DNA from: Pseudomonadota bacterium
Lineage (GTDB): Bacteria > Pseudomonadota > Alphaproteobacteria > Rhizobiales > Xanthobacteraceae
Assembly: GCA_016195095.1 (NCBI GenBank)
Contig: JACQAE010000030.1
Coordinates: forward strand, 1 to 34,751
DNA: 34,751 nt
Direction: 5' to 3'
The notes under the pieces were generated by a model. The model saw only the letters and a list, made by a program, of their open reading frames with translations, ran no database searches and was not told where the DNA came from. The stretch's first letter is position 1, and every line of letters starts with the position of its first letter. A program made the position numbers and the translations under genes. This document shows positions 1 through 8,879 of this stretch, in pieces.

Positions 1-953
1 TCAACGCGATCTTTTTCACGCATATGCATTCCGACCACAGCGAGGGATTGTTCGACATCCTCCAACACCGTTGGCATTTTGCCTCGACGCGTCCCAAGCT
101 CGACGTGGTGTGCAGCAGCGACGCCACCTCGCCACTGGGTTTCATTTTGAGCTGCCGCAAATTCGTCACCCATATCGGAGACGCCTTTCTGCAACCCGGC
201 GAGATCGCCCAGCGGCGCGCCGAAAACAAGGACCGGTCGCCGGGCGGCCCCGCCGACATCGCCAATGTCATCACTTTCGAGCCGAGGAACGAGCCGCAAT
301 TGGTCTGGTCGTCTGGCGACGTGAAGGTGAGCCGCAACCAGCTCCTCCCATGTCGCTGGCCACGCGTCCTAGCGTGTTGACACGCCGGCCGGCGGCGTCG
401 TGAACGGCGGCGATGCCGGCAACGACAAGTTCGCCCCGCCGCGAACCTTTTCCACTTCCGATCGGGTCGAGCAGCTAGCGCGGGCCCCCGATATCATCGT
501 GCATTCGGCAATTCATCCGGTCATGGACCCGGTCCGTGACAGCAACATGCCGCCGCCGATCTTCTTTCGCCTGAGCGCGGCGTCCGACTTGGGCGCGATG
601 GCGCAGCGGGCGGGGGCAAAGAGCATCGTGCTCACGCATTTGATCCCAGCGCCCGGCGCCAGCCGCAAGGGGCGTCGAAGGTTCCTGGCGGCGCGCTGTC
701 CGAGGAGGATTATCGCAAAGCCGCCGAGGCTGGCGGGATCACCGGCGAAACGCTCGTCGCCAGCGACCTGGCAACGGTGCGACTGCCGGCCAAATGGATG
801 GTGGCGAGCGCGGGCGGGAGCGGCGATGTGGCCGAACGACGCATTCAGCCGTTCGGTGGCGTTCATGCACGCGCTTGTCGCGCCGATGTTTCACATGTAA
901 CCGTCTATTGGCATTTCGAAAACCGGCGGCAACCGCTTTCGTTGAGGTTTTAA
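1..953 (+). pseudogene. MBL-fold metallo-hydrolase, 5'-truncated by window and disrupted by three lesions
   Basis: The frame from base 3 encodes the metal-binding signature T-H-M-H-S-D-H (18-38), which identifies a metallo-beta-lactamase-fold hydrolase whose N-terminus lies outside the window. Homology then has to be followed through frame changes. An extra base near 333 moves the reading to the frame giving S-S-H-V-A-G-H-A-S (from 340). The next codon in that frame is TAG (370-372), where a TAC Tyr is expected. The same frame continues through G-G-D-A-G-N-D-K-F and V-L-T-H-L-I-P-A-P-G. A missing base near 675 returns the reading to the first frame, giving K-V-P-G-G-A-L-S-E-E-D-Y and ending around L-P-A-K (about 794). 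The last open frame stops at 951-953, so the original stop also seems lost. Each fragment clearly belongs to one protein, so this is a decayed gene. I am sure of the fold and the disruption but not of the substrate. Confidence 0.85.
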
Positions 954-1020
954 CGGCGATGCGGTTGGAAGTGGGCTGAACTGTCGATTGACCTAGCGAG
1001 AATTTTGCAAGGGGGCGACG

Positions 1021-2004
1021 ATGGCCTGGATGCGTTACGCGCTTGTCGCGCTCTGTCTGTTCATGGCGGGACCGTATGTGCCGGCGCATGCGCAGAAACA
1101 CCCTTCGCGCACGACAACCATCGTCGTGTCGATCGGCGCCGGAACAGGGATGGACGTGCTCACCCGCCTCTACGCCGAAAAGCTCTCGCAGGCGCTAGGC
1201 AAGGCGGTCGTCGTCGAAAACAAGCCGGGAGCCGCAACCATGCTGGCCGCGGCCCAGGTCGCCAGCGCCGCGCCCGACGGCTATACGCTGGTTGTCCTGA
1301 CCAGCGCCGCGTTGGCGATTAATCCTTGGCTCTACAAGAAGATCAATTACGACCCGGCGCAGGATTTTGTGCCAATCTCGCTATATGTGAAATCGCCGTT
1401 CATCCTGGTCGCCAACCCGAATTTGCCGGCGAAAACCGTCCCCGAGCTGATCAAGCTCGCCAAGGACTCCAACCCGCCGCTCAATTACGCCTCGGTTGGC
1501 GCCGGCACCTTGCAGCACCTGTCGATGGAATTCACCAAGCATCGATTTGGATTGGAATTGACCCACGTCCCCTATCGCAATTCCGGGCAGTCCGTCGCCG
1601 ACCTGGTCGCGGGCCATGTTGCCGTAGGCTTTGTCGAGGCAGGCGCGTCGCTACCGCTGATCAAGGACGGCAAGTTGCGCGCGCTCGCCGTATCGGCGTC
1701 GAGCCGCCTGCCGCTGCTGCCCGACGTGCCGCCATTCTCGCAAGCGGCGGGGGCGCCGGATTTCGAGGCCGTGTCGTGGCACGTGCTGCTCGCACCCGCG
1801 AAGACGCCACGTGAGATTGTCGAGCGTCTGCATGCCGAAATGAAGACGATCATGGCCGATCCCGAAATGACGGCAAAGGCTTCCACCATCGGCCTCATCC
1901 CCATCGAAACGCCCTCGATCGCGGGCATGGTCGACTATATCAAGGCCGAGCGAGACAAGTGGGGAGCGCTGGTAGACAGGCTTGGGCTCAGGGGCTCGCA
2001 GTAA
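1021..2004 (+). CDS. Bug/TctC-family tripartite tricarboxylate transporter solute-binding protein
   Basis: This is a 327-residue periplasmic binding protein of the Bug (TctC) family, which captures carboxylates or related small molecules for TTT transporters or acts as a stand-alone sensor. The N-terminus is a signal peptide (hydrophobic residues about 6-22, cleavage after A-H-A). The family features G-A-G-T-G-M-D, V-V-E-N-K-P-G-A and A-A-P-D-G-Y-T-L follow in order, then H-V-P-Y-R-N-S-G-Q, the conserved stretch of the ligand pocket. The ATG at 1021 has a strong ribosome binding site (AAGGGGG) about five bases upstream. No TctA or TctB membrane subunits are nearby, which is usual for orphan Bug proteins. 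The gene lies just after the decayed hydrolase and converges with a second Bug gene 22 bp downstream. The ligand cannot be told from the sequence. Confidence 0.93.
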   Translation: MAWMRYALVALCLFMAGPYVPAHAQKHPSRTTTIVVSIGAGTGMDVLTRLYAEKLSQALGKAVVVENKPGAATMLAAAQVASAAPDGYTLVVLTSAALAINPWLYKKINYDPAQDFVPISLYVKSPFILVANPNLPAKTVPELIKLAKDSNPPLNYASVGAGTLQHLSMEFTKHRFGLELTHVPYRNSGQSVADLVAGHVAVGFVEAGASLPLIKDGKLRALAVSASSRLPLLPDVPPFSQAAGAPDFEAVSWHVLLAPAKTPREIVERLHAEMKTIMADPEMTAKASTIGLIPIETPSIAGMVDYIKAERDKWGALVDRLGLRGSQ

Positions 2005-2026
2005 CGCGCGCCGTCACGCGTCTTGA

Positions 2027-3004
2027 TCAATCGATGCTGATGCCGACGCGCCGGATCAGCTTGCCCCAGCGCTCGATCTCCTCCGGCAGGAAGCGTGCGA
2101 GGTATTCCGGCGTGCGCCGTTCGGGGCCTGCGATCTCAAGTCCGAGCGTTTCCAGCCGTTGGCGGATCACCGGAGTATCGAGCATCCCGCTCATCGCCGC
2201 GTTGAGCTTGTGAATGATGGGGGCGGGCGTGCCGACTGGCGCGAAATAGGCGTTCCAGGCGCTTGCCTCGACGCCGCTCAGTCCCTGCTCGCCGCTGGTC
2301 GGTAATTCCGGGATCGCGGGCGAGCGCTTTCCCGACATGACGGCGATGCCCTTGACGTTGCCTTGACGGGCCTGCACGGCGCCCGTTTGGATCGTGTCGC
2401 ACATGTAGTCGATGCGGCCGGCGATCAGGTCCTGCATCACCGGGCCGGCGCCGCGATAGGGTACGTGGGTGACGTCAACGCCAAGGGCAAGATTGAGCAA
2501 TACACAAGGAAGATGCGTCGCCGATCCAACGCCGGCGGAACCGAACTGCATCTTGGCGTGATTGGCTTTCACATAGGCGATGAACTCCTGGAGATTGCTC
2601 ACCGGCAGATCCTTGCGCACAACCAGGATGCGCGGCGATTCCGTAACCAGGCCGATTGGCGCGAACTCGCCAGCCGCATGATAGAGCGGCCGCTTGTAGA
2701 GGGTCTGGCTATAGGCATGGGTGCCGACATTGCCGATCACCATCGCATAGCCGTCCGGCGCCGCCTTTGCGACACGAGCCGCCCCGGCCATGCCCGCCGC
2801 GCCGCCGATATTCTCGATCACGATCGTCTGCCCGAGAATCTCACCCATGCGGATCGCCTGGATGCGCGCGGAAGCATCAATGCCGCCGCCGGCGGCGAAG
2901 GGAACGACCAAGGTGACCGGCCGCGTTGGCCATTCTTGTGCTGCGACGGGCTGGGTCCACGCGCATAGGCCCATGCAGACCACGATGATCCCACTTTTTC
3001 CCAT
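2027..3004 (-). CDS. Bug/TctC-family solute-binding protein (second)
   Basis: This 325-residue Bug-family periplasmic binding protein has a signal peptide at residues 1-22 (M-G-K-S-G-I-I-V-V-C start, cleavage after V-A-A-Q). The mature protein begins E-W-P-T-R-P-V-T-L-V-V-P-F-A-A-G-G, the standard family opening, and carries A-A-P-D-G-Y and H-V-P-Y-R-G-A-G-P. The frame is open 69 bases further upstream, but the ATG at 3004 is preceded by AGGGGAG with good spacing and leads straight into the signal peptide, so it is preferred. It is only distantly similar to the neighbour at 1021, so this is not a recent tandem duplication. It lies downstream of the TetR gene on the same strand, separated by 171 bp that contain a degenerate repeat. 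The ligand is unknown. Confidence 0.92.
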   Translation of the reverse strand: MGKSGIIVVCMGLCAWTQPVAAQEWPTRPVTLVVPFAAGGGIDASARIQAIRMGEILGQTIVIENIGGAAGMAGAARVAKAAPDGYAMVIGNVGTHAYSQTLYKRPLYHAAGEFAPIGLVTESPRILVVRKDLPVSNLQEFIAYVKANHAKMQFGSAGVGSATHLPCVLLNLALGVDVTHVPYRGAGPVMQDLIAGRIDYMCDTIQTGAVQARQGNVKGIAVMSGKRSPAIPELPTSGEQGLSGVEASAWNAYFAPVGTPAPIIHKLNAAMSGMLDTPVIRQRLETLGLEIAGPERRTPEYLARFLPEEIERWGKLIRRVGISID

Positions 3005-3074
3005 GTTAGGCTCCCCTGCGGCCGTACCCGTTTTTCTGGTCCGCAACCGCCGTGATCGGCGATAGCCGAACAAT

Positions 3075-3115
3075 TAAAGCATGTTCCGACGCCGCCGGCA
3101 TCGGCTCGTTGCAGG
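3075..3115. repeat. Degenerate copy of dispersed repeat family 2
   Basis: The segment begins TTAAAGCATGTTCCG and continues with a GC-rich stretch ending GGCTCGTTG. It resembles the element at 10711-10757, which begins TTAAAGCATTTTTCCG. Both lie between genes. The match is partial and was made by eye. Confidence 0.4.
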
Positions 3116-3175
3116 CTACGATCGAATCGCACTCCGGGATGCAAATTTCCCCAATTGATCTTTCGCTACGGCGCA

Positions 3176-3775
3176 TCAGGGCGCGTCGTCGTCCGCCGGC
3201 GCGATGCCGCGCAGCGTCAATGCGCGAAACAGCGCGTCGACCTCCGCCGGCGGCAATCGCGCCCTGCGGTCAAGCCACCATGTCAGGACCGCCATGAAGG
3301 CGCCAACGACATATTGAACCACGAGTTCGCGATGCGCCGCGCCAGCGCCATTCCTGGCAAGCGTCGCCGTCAAATCCTCGCGTACCAGTTCGCTGAGCAC
3401 GCGGCGGATCTCGCCAAGCGCCACGATCCCGCCGCGACCCCTGACCAAGGCGCGGTAGATTTCCGTGTGATCACGCGCATGTTCGAACATGGCGCGGCTG
3501 AAGCCCAGGCGGCGCGCGTCGGCATTACCGCGCTCGGCCAAGGCAGAGCGCTGGTGCTCGACGAGCAGCGTGCGCAATTTCTCGAAGCCGCCGCGGAACA
3601 GCGCCTCCTTGCTCTTGTAATGCGCATAGAAGGTCGAGCGGCCGACATTGGCCTGGTCGATGATATCCTTGACGGTGATGGCGTCGTAATCCTTCTTGAG
3701 TATCAGTGTGATCAGGGCATCGCGCAACAGCACGCGCGTGCGCAGCGTCCGTCGGTCGGTTGCCTTGGCCGCCAT
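3176..3775 (-). CDS. TetR/AcrR-family transcriptional regulator
   Basis: This 199-residue TetR-family repressor is probably the regulator of the divergent ABC exporter operon that starts at 3922. The N-terminal helix-turn-helix is typical: [21 protein letters not shown] followed by K-S-K-E-A-L-F. The C-terminal half is a helical ligand and dimer domain with no recognisable signature. The frame stays open upstream to 3997, but that extension would cover the intergenic operators and overlap the ABC gene. The ATG at 3775 (M-A-A-K-A-T-D-R-R) has GGGAAGGGA upstream and gives the usual family length. Two GGACA/TGTCC inverted repeats lie 47-95 bp upstream of the start, so autoregulation is likely. 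The inducer is unknown. Confidence 0.92.
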   Translation of the reverse strand: MAAKATDRRTLRTRVLLRDALITLILKKDYDAITVKDIIDQANVGRSTFYAHYKSKEALFRGGFEKLRTLLVEHQRSALAERGNADARRLGFSRAMFEHARDHTEIYRALVRGRGGIVALGEIRRVLSELVREDLTATLARNGAGAAHRELVVQYVVGAFMAVLTWWLDRRARLPPAEVDALFRALTLRGIAPADDDAP

Positions 3776-3821
3776 CTCTGCCGTCCCTTCCCGGCCAATC
3801 GTCGCGCCAATGTTCGCAACC

Positions 3822-3843
3822 GGACATTGCAAGCACGATGTCC
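3822..3843. promoter_or_regulatory. Inverted repeat, candidate TetR operator 1
   Basis: GGACAT (3822-3827) and ATGTCC (3838-3843) form a perfect 6-bp inverted repeat with a 10-base spacer, between the divergent TetR and ABC genes. The arms share the GGACA/TGTCC core with the neighbouring repeat at 3858-3870, as expected for two sites bound by one dimeric repressor. Confidence 0.5.
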
Positions 3844-3857
3844 ATTGACCCAATACC

Positions 3858-3870
3858 GGACATATTGTCC
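3858..3870. promoter_or_regulatory. Inverted repeat, candidate TetR operator 2
   Basis: GGACA-TAT-TGTCC is a 5-bp inverted repeat around a three-base spacer, 52 bp upstream of the ABC start codon. A TTGACC hexamer just before it (3845-3850) could be a -35 element for the ABC gene, so a bound repressor would cover the promoter. No convincing -10 box was seen. Confidence 0.5.
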
Positions 3871-3921
3871 AAAATCTTACACGTCGTCCAACTGCTCGTT
3901 CAAGCCGATGGGAGCGCCTTG

Positions 3922-4692
3922 ATGCCTTTGACCGACTGCAAGGATATGGCCGCGGCGGCGCGCGGCAACACGGCGATCGCGATGCACGCGGTGACAAAGC
4001 GCTTTGCGACGCCGGCCGGCTCCTTCACCGCGCTCGACGCCGTGAACTTGACGATCGCGAGCGGTGAGTTTGTCGCCATCGTCGGCAAGTCCGGCAGCGG
4101 CAAGTCGACGCTCATCAACATGATCGCCGGCATCGACCGGCCGACCTGCGGCGAGGTTATGGTCGCCGGATCACGGATCGACGACGTGCGCGAGTCGGAT
4201 CTGGCGAAATTTCGCGGCCGCACGATCGGCATCGTGTTCCAGTTCTTCCAACTGTTGCCGACGCTCACGATCGCCGAGAACGTCATGCTGCCGATGGATT
4301 TCTGTGCCGTCTATCCGCCGGCGCGCCGAGCGGCGCGCGCGCGCGAACTGCTCGATCGCGTTGGCGTCGCCGAGCAAGCGGACAAGTTTCCCACCGCGCT
4401 ATCGGGCGGCCAGCAACAGCGCGCCGCCATCGCACGCGCGCTTGCCAACGATCCGGCGATCATCGTCGCCGACGAGCCGACCGGCAATCTCGATTCACGT
4501 ACCGCCGAAGCGGTAATCGCGCTGTTCTGCGATCTGGCGCGGTCGGGCAAGACGGTTGCCCTCGTCACGCATGAACGCGACATCGCGCGCGTCGTCGATC
4601 GCACCGTGACGCTCACGGACGGTCGCATCGCGACCGACATCGTCGGACGGCGGCGCGGCGACAGCCACACCATCAAGGAGCTTGACGCATGA
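3922..4692 (+). CDS. ABC transporter ATP-binding protein, LolD/MacB-type
   Basis: This 256-residue ATPase energises the FtsX-type permease encoded directly after it. The nucleotide-binding motifs are complete: Walker [11 protein letters not shown]-loop F-Q-F-F-Q-L-L-P-T, signature L-S-G-G-Q-Q-Q-R, Walker B I-I-V-A-D-E-P followed by T-G-N-L-D-S, and switch histidine V-T-H-E. The N-L-D-S and [10 protein letters not shown] elements are typical of the LolD/MacB/FtsE class rather than nutrient importers. The ATG at 3922 is chosen because GGGAG stands at proper spacing; the upstream open frame would run through the operators. The stop overlaps the permease start (ATGA), so the two are translationally coupled. 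It is probably repressed by the divergent TetR protein. Confidence 0.93.
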   Translation: MPLTDCKDMAAAARGNTAIAMHAVTKRFATPAGSFTALDAVNLTIASGEFVAIVGKSGSGKSTLINMIAGIDRPTCGEVMVAGSRIDDVRESDLAKFRGRTIGIVFQFFQLLPTLTIAENVMLPMDFCAVYPPARRAARARELLDRVGVAEQADKFPTALSGGQQQRAAIARALANDPAIIVADEPTGNLDSRTAEAVIALFCDLARSGKTVALVTHERDIARVVDRTVTLTDGRIATDIVGRRRGDSHTIKELDA

Positions 4693-7100
4693 TCCGGCCA
4701 CGCTGGCGCAAGCTTTTCCGCGACGTTGTGCGCGATCGCGGCCGATCGCTCATGGCGTTCATCGCCGTCACGGTTGGTGTGTTCGGCTTCGCCACCATAT
4801 TGACCGCATTCTCGATCCTCACCCGCGAGATCCGCGATATTTACGCGAGCACGAACCCGGCCTCCGCAACCATTGAAGTGGACGCGGTCACCGAGACGAT
4901 GCTGGCCAAGGCACGGGCCTTTCCCGGCATTTCCCAGGCTGAGGCGCGCGCGGTCGTACTCGCAAGGGCGAAAATCGGCAACGAGTGGTTTCCGATGCTG
5001 CTTTTCGTGATCGATGACTTCGACGCCATACGGCTCAATATCTTTCGGCGCATCTCCGGCGCCTGGCCGCCGCCGCTCGGCGCCATGCTGGTCGAGCGCT
5101 CGGCCTTGCGCCTGCTCGGCCCCGGCGAGCAGAAGGCGGTGGTGGTCAAGACGCCGAACGGCCGCCCAACTGAAGTTCCCATCGCCGGCGTTGTGCACGA
5201 CATGACGCTTGCCCCCGCCTGGCAGGAGCGATACGGCTACGGCTATATCCGGCGCGAAACGCTCACGTCGCTTGGCGAGGCGCCGCTGCTCGACGAGCTA
5301 CGCGTTCGGTTCGAGGGAGATCACGGCGACGTCGCGATCATCGAGGCCAAGGCGCAAGCGCTCGCGGTCGCGCTGCGCGAACAGGGCGCGAAGGTTCGCG
5401 AGTTGAAGGTGCCGCCGCCAAAAAAACACCCTCACCAGGATCAGATGATGGCGGTCCTTGCCTTGTTCATAGCCTTCGCCGCCTTGGCGCTGCTGCTCAG
5501 CGCCGTTCTTGTCGCCGCCGTTCTCGCGGCGATGCTGGCAAGGCAGGTGCGCGAAATCGGTGTCATGAAGGCGCTCGGCGCCGGCACCGGGCAGATCGCG
5601 CGCATGTATCTTGCGATGATCCTGCTGCTTGGCATCGCGTCGGTGGCGGTCGGGCTTCCATTCGGCCTCGCATGCGGAACAGCCTTTGCCCGTACCATCG
5701 CCGACGACCTCCTAAATTTCACGATCTTGAGCGCGGGCGTTCCGTTTTGGGTCTACGCGGCTGTAATCGGTTCCGGCGTACTCGTGCCCGTGCTTGTCGC
5801 CATGCCGATCATCATCCGCGGCACACAATTGACCGTGCGCGAGGCGATCAGCGATTTCGGGGTGGCGACGGCGTCGTTCGGTCGTGGACCTTTCGACGCT
5901 ATTCTCGGCGCTTTGCGCGGATTCGGCCTGCCCTATGTCCTGGCCATGCGCAACATGTTCCGCCGGCGCGGGCGGCTTGTCATGGCCCTGGCCCTACTCG
6001 CCGCCGGCGGCGGCATATTCATCACCGGTCTGAACGTGCGCGACGGCTGGGAGAATTTCGCCGATCGCGTCAACACCGACCGCTTCTATGATTTCGAGTT
6101 TCGCCTCAGCAGGCCGACCGCGTCGACGCGCATCGCCAACGTACTCGATACGCTGCCCGGCATCGCGCGGTTTGAATCGTGGGGCTACGCCGAAACGGCG
6201 ATCGCGCGCGCCGGCCAGATCGACGTTGCCCGCGTCTATCCCGACCGCAGTCACGGCAGTTTCGTTCTCCTTGGGATCCCCGCCGATACGTCGATGATCC
6301 GCTTTCCGCTCCTCGCCGGCCGATGGCTGCGGCCGAGCGATAACGACGCGGTGGTTCTCAACCAAACCGCCGCCGGCGTCGTGGCCGGAGCGAAGCTAGG
6401 CGAGCGTATCCTGTTGTCGGTCGATGGCCGGCCCACGTCCTGGCGGCTCACGGGTATCGTCGAGGAAGTCGGATCGCCGCCGGCCGCCTACGTGACCGCC
6501 GACGCTTTCGCCGCGGCAACGGGCGCGCAAGGCGTTGCGCGCATGCTGCGCATCGCCACGACGGCCCGCGACCCGGCCGAGCGTGGCCGGATTGTCGCCG
6601 CTATCGAGGCGGCGCTCGACGACGCCGGGATCGGGGTCGAGCGCGGGCTGCCGCGCGCGTTGTTGCGCACCGCGATGGGCGACCATGTGGCGGTGTTGGT
6701 CGCGATGTTGCTCGCGACGGCGGGTCTTCTCGCGCTCATCGGCGCGCTCGGATTGGCTTCGACCATGACCATGAACGTGGTCGAGCGCACGCGCGAAATC
6801 GGCGTGATGCGCTCGATCGGCGCGATGCCGGAGATGGTCTTACGCATCATCGTCGGCGAGGGCCTTTTTGTCGGCGTACTGAGCTGGTTTCTGGCGGTCC
6901 TAGTGTCGCTGCCGCTTTCGGCGACGATCGGATCGATCGTCGGCAGGCTCGCGTTCCGAACGCCACTCGCCTTGACAGTCTCAACGACCGCGCTGGTGTC
7001 GTGGCTCGCTTTGGTCGTCGTTATCGCCATTGCCGCATCCGCGATCCCCGCGTTGCGCGCGGGGCGGCTCGTCATCCGCGAAGCGCTGGCCTATGGCTGA
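4689..7100 (+). CDS. FtsX-like ABC permease with two FtsX domains (803 aa)
   Basis: This is an inner-membrane permease of the large double-FtsX type, partner of the ATPase that overlaps its start by four bases. A transmembrane helix at about 21-45 is followed by a periplasmic domain (50-250) and three helices at about 253-283, 305-330 and 350-375. A second unit has one helix (425-447), another periplasmic domain, and three helices (668-690, 720-745, 775-795). Each half carries the FtsX cytoplasmic element R-E-I-G-V-M-(K/R)-(A/S)-(L/I)-G-A, at about residues 289 and 703. AAGGAG stands eight bases before the ATG. Proteins of this layout act in lipid, lipoprotein or drug export from the outer leaflet of the inner membrane (type VII ABC fold). 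The substrate is unknown; TetR control suggests an inducible efflux role. Confidence 0.9.
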   Translation: MIRPRWRKLFRDVVRDRGRSLMAFIAVTVGVFGFATILTAFSILTREIRDIYASTNPASATIEVDAVTETMLAKARAFPGISQAEARAVVLARAKIGNEWFPMLLFVIDDFDAIRLNIFRRISGAWPPPLGAMLVERSALRLLGPGEQKAVVVKTPNGRPTEVPIAGVVHDMTLAPAWQERYGYGYIRRETLTSLGEAPLLDELRVRFEGDHGDVAIIEAKAQALAVALREQGAKVRELKVPPPKKHPHQDQMMAVLALFIAFAALALLLSAVLVAAVLAAMLARQVREIGVMKALGAGTGQIARMYLAMILLLGIASVAVGLPFGLACGTAFARTIADDLLNFTILSAGVPFWVYAAVIGSGVLVPVLVAMPIIIRGTQLTVREAISDFGVATASFGRGPFDAILGALRGFGLPYVLAMRNMFRRRGRLVMALALLAAGGGIFITGLNVRDGWENFADRVNTDRFYDFEFRLSRPTASTRIANVLDTLPGIARFESWGYAETAIARAGQIDVARVYPDRSHGSFVLLGIPADTSMIRFPLLAGRWLRPSDNDAVVLNQTAAGVVAGAKLGERILLSVDGRPTSWRLTGIVEEVGSPPAAYVTADAFAAATGAQGVARMLRIATTARDPAERGRIVAAIEAALDDAGIGVERGLPRALLRTAMGDHVAVLVAMLLATAGLLALIGALGLASTMTMNVVERTREIGVMRSIGAMPEMVLRIIVGEGLFVGVLSWFLAVLVSLPLSATIGSIVGRLAFRTPLALTVSTTALVSWLALVVVIAIAASAIPALRAGRLVIREALAYG

Positions 7101-7134
7101 AGCGGCCGCGGTCGAAATAGGCGTACCTGTTCCT

Positions 7135-7204
7135 TTCCCGTTCGTGCGGGAACGTCGGCGATGTCAGAGCCTTTCTCAAAGCCCCGGTGCGTGCGCGCTG
7201 GGGC
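7135..7204. terminator. Two small hairpins between convergent exporter and mutL genes
   Basis: TTCCCG (7135-7140) pairs with CGGGAA (7147-7152) around a six-base loop, and GCCCC (7181-7185) pairs with GGGGC (7200-7204). They lie in the 110-bp gap between two convergent genes, where terminators are expected. Neither is followed by a T tract, so intrinsic termination is doubtful. Confidence 0.25.
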
Positions 7205-7210
7205 GATCGG

Positions 7211-8737
7211 TCATCGTCGGGCGAACAGCCGCTCGATGTCGGCAAGTTTGAGTTCCACATAGGTTGGGCGGCCGTGATTGCACTGCCCGGAATTGGGCGT
7301 GCGTTCCATTTCACGCAGCAGCGCGTTCATCTCCGCCGGCTGCAAGCGGCGGCCGGCGCGGACCGAGCCGTGGCAGGCCATCGTCGCTGCGACGTGCATG
7401 AGCCGGCGTTCGAGCGGCAGCGCCTCGTCCCATTCCGCGACATGCTCGGCCAGGTCGCGCACGAGCGCCATGGCGTTGACGTTGCCGAGCGGCGCCGGGG
7501 TTTCGCGCACGATGACCGCGCCAGGGCCGAAACCTTCGATGAGCAGGCCATAACGGACAAGCTCCTCGGCGAGCGACACGAGGCGCACCACGTCGGGCGC
7601 GTCAAGGCCCAAGGCCGCGTTCCCCGCCAGAGCGATCGGGCGCGCCGGCGAGCGGCGCCAGTCGAAGTTTCCCGCGCGCCCGCCATAGCCCGCGCGAAAG
7701 GCCGCAATTGTCGCCGTTCCGCCGGTGGTCGCCGCGCGTGCGCCATCGCGCGCAAGCGCTTCCTTGAGCGCATGCACAAGCAACGCACGCACAAGGCCTG
7801 GATCGCGGAAGCGGACCTCCGACTTGGCCGGGTGCACGTTGACATCGACCTCGCGCGATCCGACCGACATGAACACGGCGAGCACCGGGTGGCGATCGCG
7901 CGGCAGGTAGTCGGCATAGGCCGCGCGCACCGCGCCGACGAGCAGCTTGTCGCGCACCGGCCGATCATTGACGAACGGATATTGCCCAAGCGAATTGGCG
8001 CGTGTGAAGGTGGGCAGGCCCGCAAAACCAGCAACCGACACACCCTCGCGTTCGGCGTAGAATTCGACGGCATTGGCGCGAAATTCCGGCCCCATGACAT
8101 CGCCAAGCCGCGCCAGACGGCCGGGCGCGCCCGGCAAGGCGGCTGCCCAGGTGACCGGCGAGCGCTCCTCGTTGGCGAGAGAGAACGCGACATCCGGACG
8201 GCTCATGGCAAGCCGGCGCACGATTTCGCGCACCGCCTCGGTTTCGCTGCGGTCGGACTTGAGGAATTTCAGCCGCGCGGGCGTGGCGAAAAACAGGTCG
8301 CGCACCTCGACGACCGTTCCCTGCCCGAGCGCAGCAGGCTTGACCGTGGATTTGGCGCCACCGTCAACGGCGATTGTCATCGCGTGCGCCGCACCGGCAT
8401 GACGTGTCGTAATCTTCAGCCGTGCGACGGCGCCGATCGACGGCAATGCCTCGCCGCGAAATCCCAAGGTACGGATCTCGAGCAGATCCTCGCCGTCGAG
8501 CTTCGACGTCGCGTGACGCTCTACCGCCAATTCGAGGTCGCCCTGCGGCATGCCGCAGCCGTTGTCGCTGACCCGCATCAAGCGACGGCCTCCGCCCTCC
8601 GTCGCCACGTCAATGCGCGTCGCGCCTGCGTCAAGCGCGTTCTCGACGAGTTCCTTGATCACGCTCGCCGGCCGCTCCACCACTTCGCCCGCGGCAATGC
8701 GGTTGACGATGGCCTCGGGAAGCTGGCGCACAGGCAT
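7211..8737 (-). CDS. mutL: DNA mismatch repair protein MutL, internally shortened (508 aa)
   Basis: MutL couples mismatch recognition by MutS to strand removal. The N-terminal GHKL ATPase is intact: [11 protein letters not shown] (29-39), D-N-G-C-G-M (58-63), G-F-R-G-E-A-L (92-98) and H-P-A-K-S-E-V-R-F (302-310). The end of the C-terminal domain is also present: G-F-G-P-G-A-V (402-408), A-C-H-G-S-V-R-A-G (454-462) and Q-C-N-H-G-R-P-T (485-492). Between about residues 365 and 385 the protein passes directly from W-R-R-S-P-A-R-P to L-D-A-P-D-V-V-R-L. This skips the usual linker and the start of the C-terminal domain, including the DQHA(x)2E(x)4E metal motif expected in alphaproteobacteria, about 100 residues in all. 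The frame is maintained. The protein may be impaired or may work in a reduced way. The ATG at 8737 has only a weak GGGG upstream. Confidence 0.9.
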   Translation of the reverse strand: MPVRQLPEAIVNRIAAGEVVERPASVIKELVENALDAGATRIDVATEGGGRRLMRVSDNGCGMPQGDLELAVERHATSKLDGEDLLEIRTLGFRGEALPSIGAVARLKITTRHAGAAHAMTIAVDGGAKSTVKPAALGQGTVVEVRDLFFATPARLKFLKSDRSETEAVREIVRRLAMSRPDVAFSLANEERSPVTWAAALPGAPGRLARLGDVMGPEFRANAVEFYAEREGVSVAGFAGLPTFTRANSLGQYPFVNDRPVRDKLLVGAVRAAYADYLPRDRHPVLAVFMSVGSREVDVNVHPAKSEVRFRDPGLVRALLVHALKEALARDGARAATTGGTATIAAFRAGYGGRAGNFDWRRSPARPIALAGNAALGLDAPDVVRLVSLAEELVRYGLLIEGFGPGAVIVRETPAPLGNVNAMALVRDLAEHVAEWDEALPLERRLMHVAATMACHGSVRAGRRLQPAEMNALLREMERTPNSGQCNHGRPTYVELKLADIERLFARR

Positions 8738-8767
8738 CGGAAACCCCGATTCGAATAGTGAAATCTT

Positions 8768-8815
8768 AAAGCATGATGGCGAAAAGTGGGAGCCGGGTTT
8801 CGGATATGATCACAC
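8768..8815. repeat. Dispersed repeat family 1, copy A
   Basis: The element starts AAAGCATGATGG and contains the core GCGAAAAGTGGGAGCCG (8779-8795). This core, with small changes, recurs at 8835-8851, 18213-18259 (opposite orientation) and 22631-22684, always between genes. Here it lies 30 bp upstream of mutL. Similar GCATGATC-type repeats are familiar from Bradyrhizobium-related genomes (recollection, not a search). Confidence 0.7.
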
Positions 8816-8827
8816 TTACGCAAGAGC

Positions 8828-8879
8828 AACGATCGCGAAAAGTGGGAACCGATTTCGCGAAATCGTCATGTGCTAATCT
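8828..8879. repeat. Dispersed repeat family 1, copy B
   Basis: This second copy follows copy A directly and has the core GCGAAAAGTGGGAACCG (8835-8851). The flank GATTTCGCGAAATCG (8851-8865) is itself a near-perfect inverted repeat. The copy runs over the last codons and stop of the arfB gene, so it may act as an mRNA end structure. Confidence 0.65.

Noticed and set aside
370-372. TAG recoding as an amino acid (with the TAG at 25832)
   Set aside because: Several intact genes appear to use TAG as their normal stop, and the first gene also has frameshifts, so decay is simpler.
7187-8758. Plus-strand open frame of more than 500 codons over mutL
   Set aside because: Antisense to mutL; the apparent protein is Arg/His-rich and has no domain.
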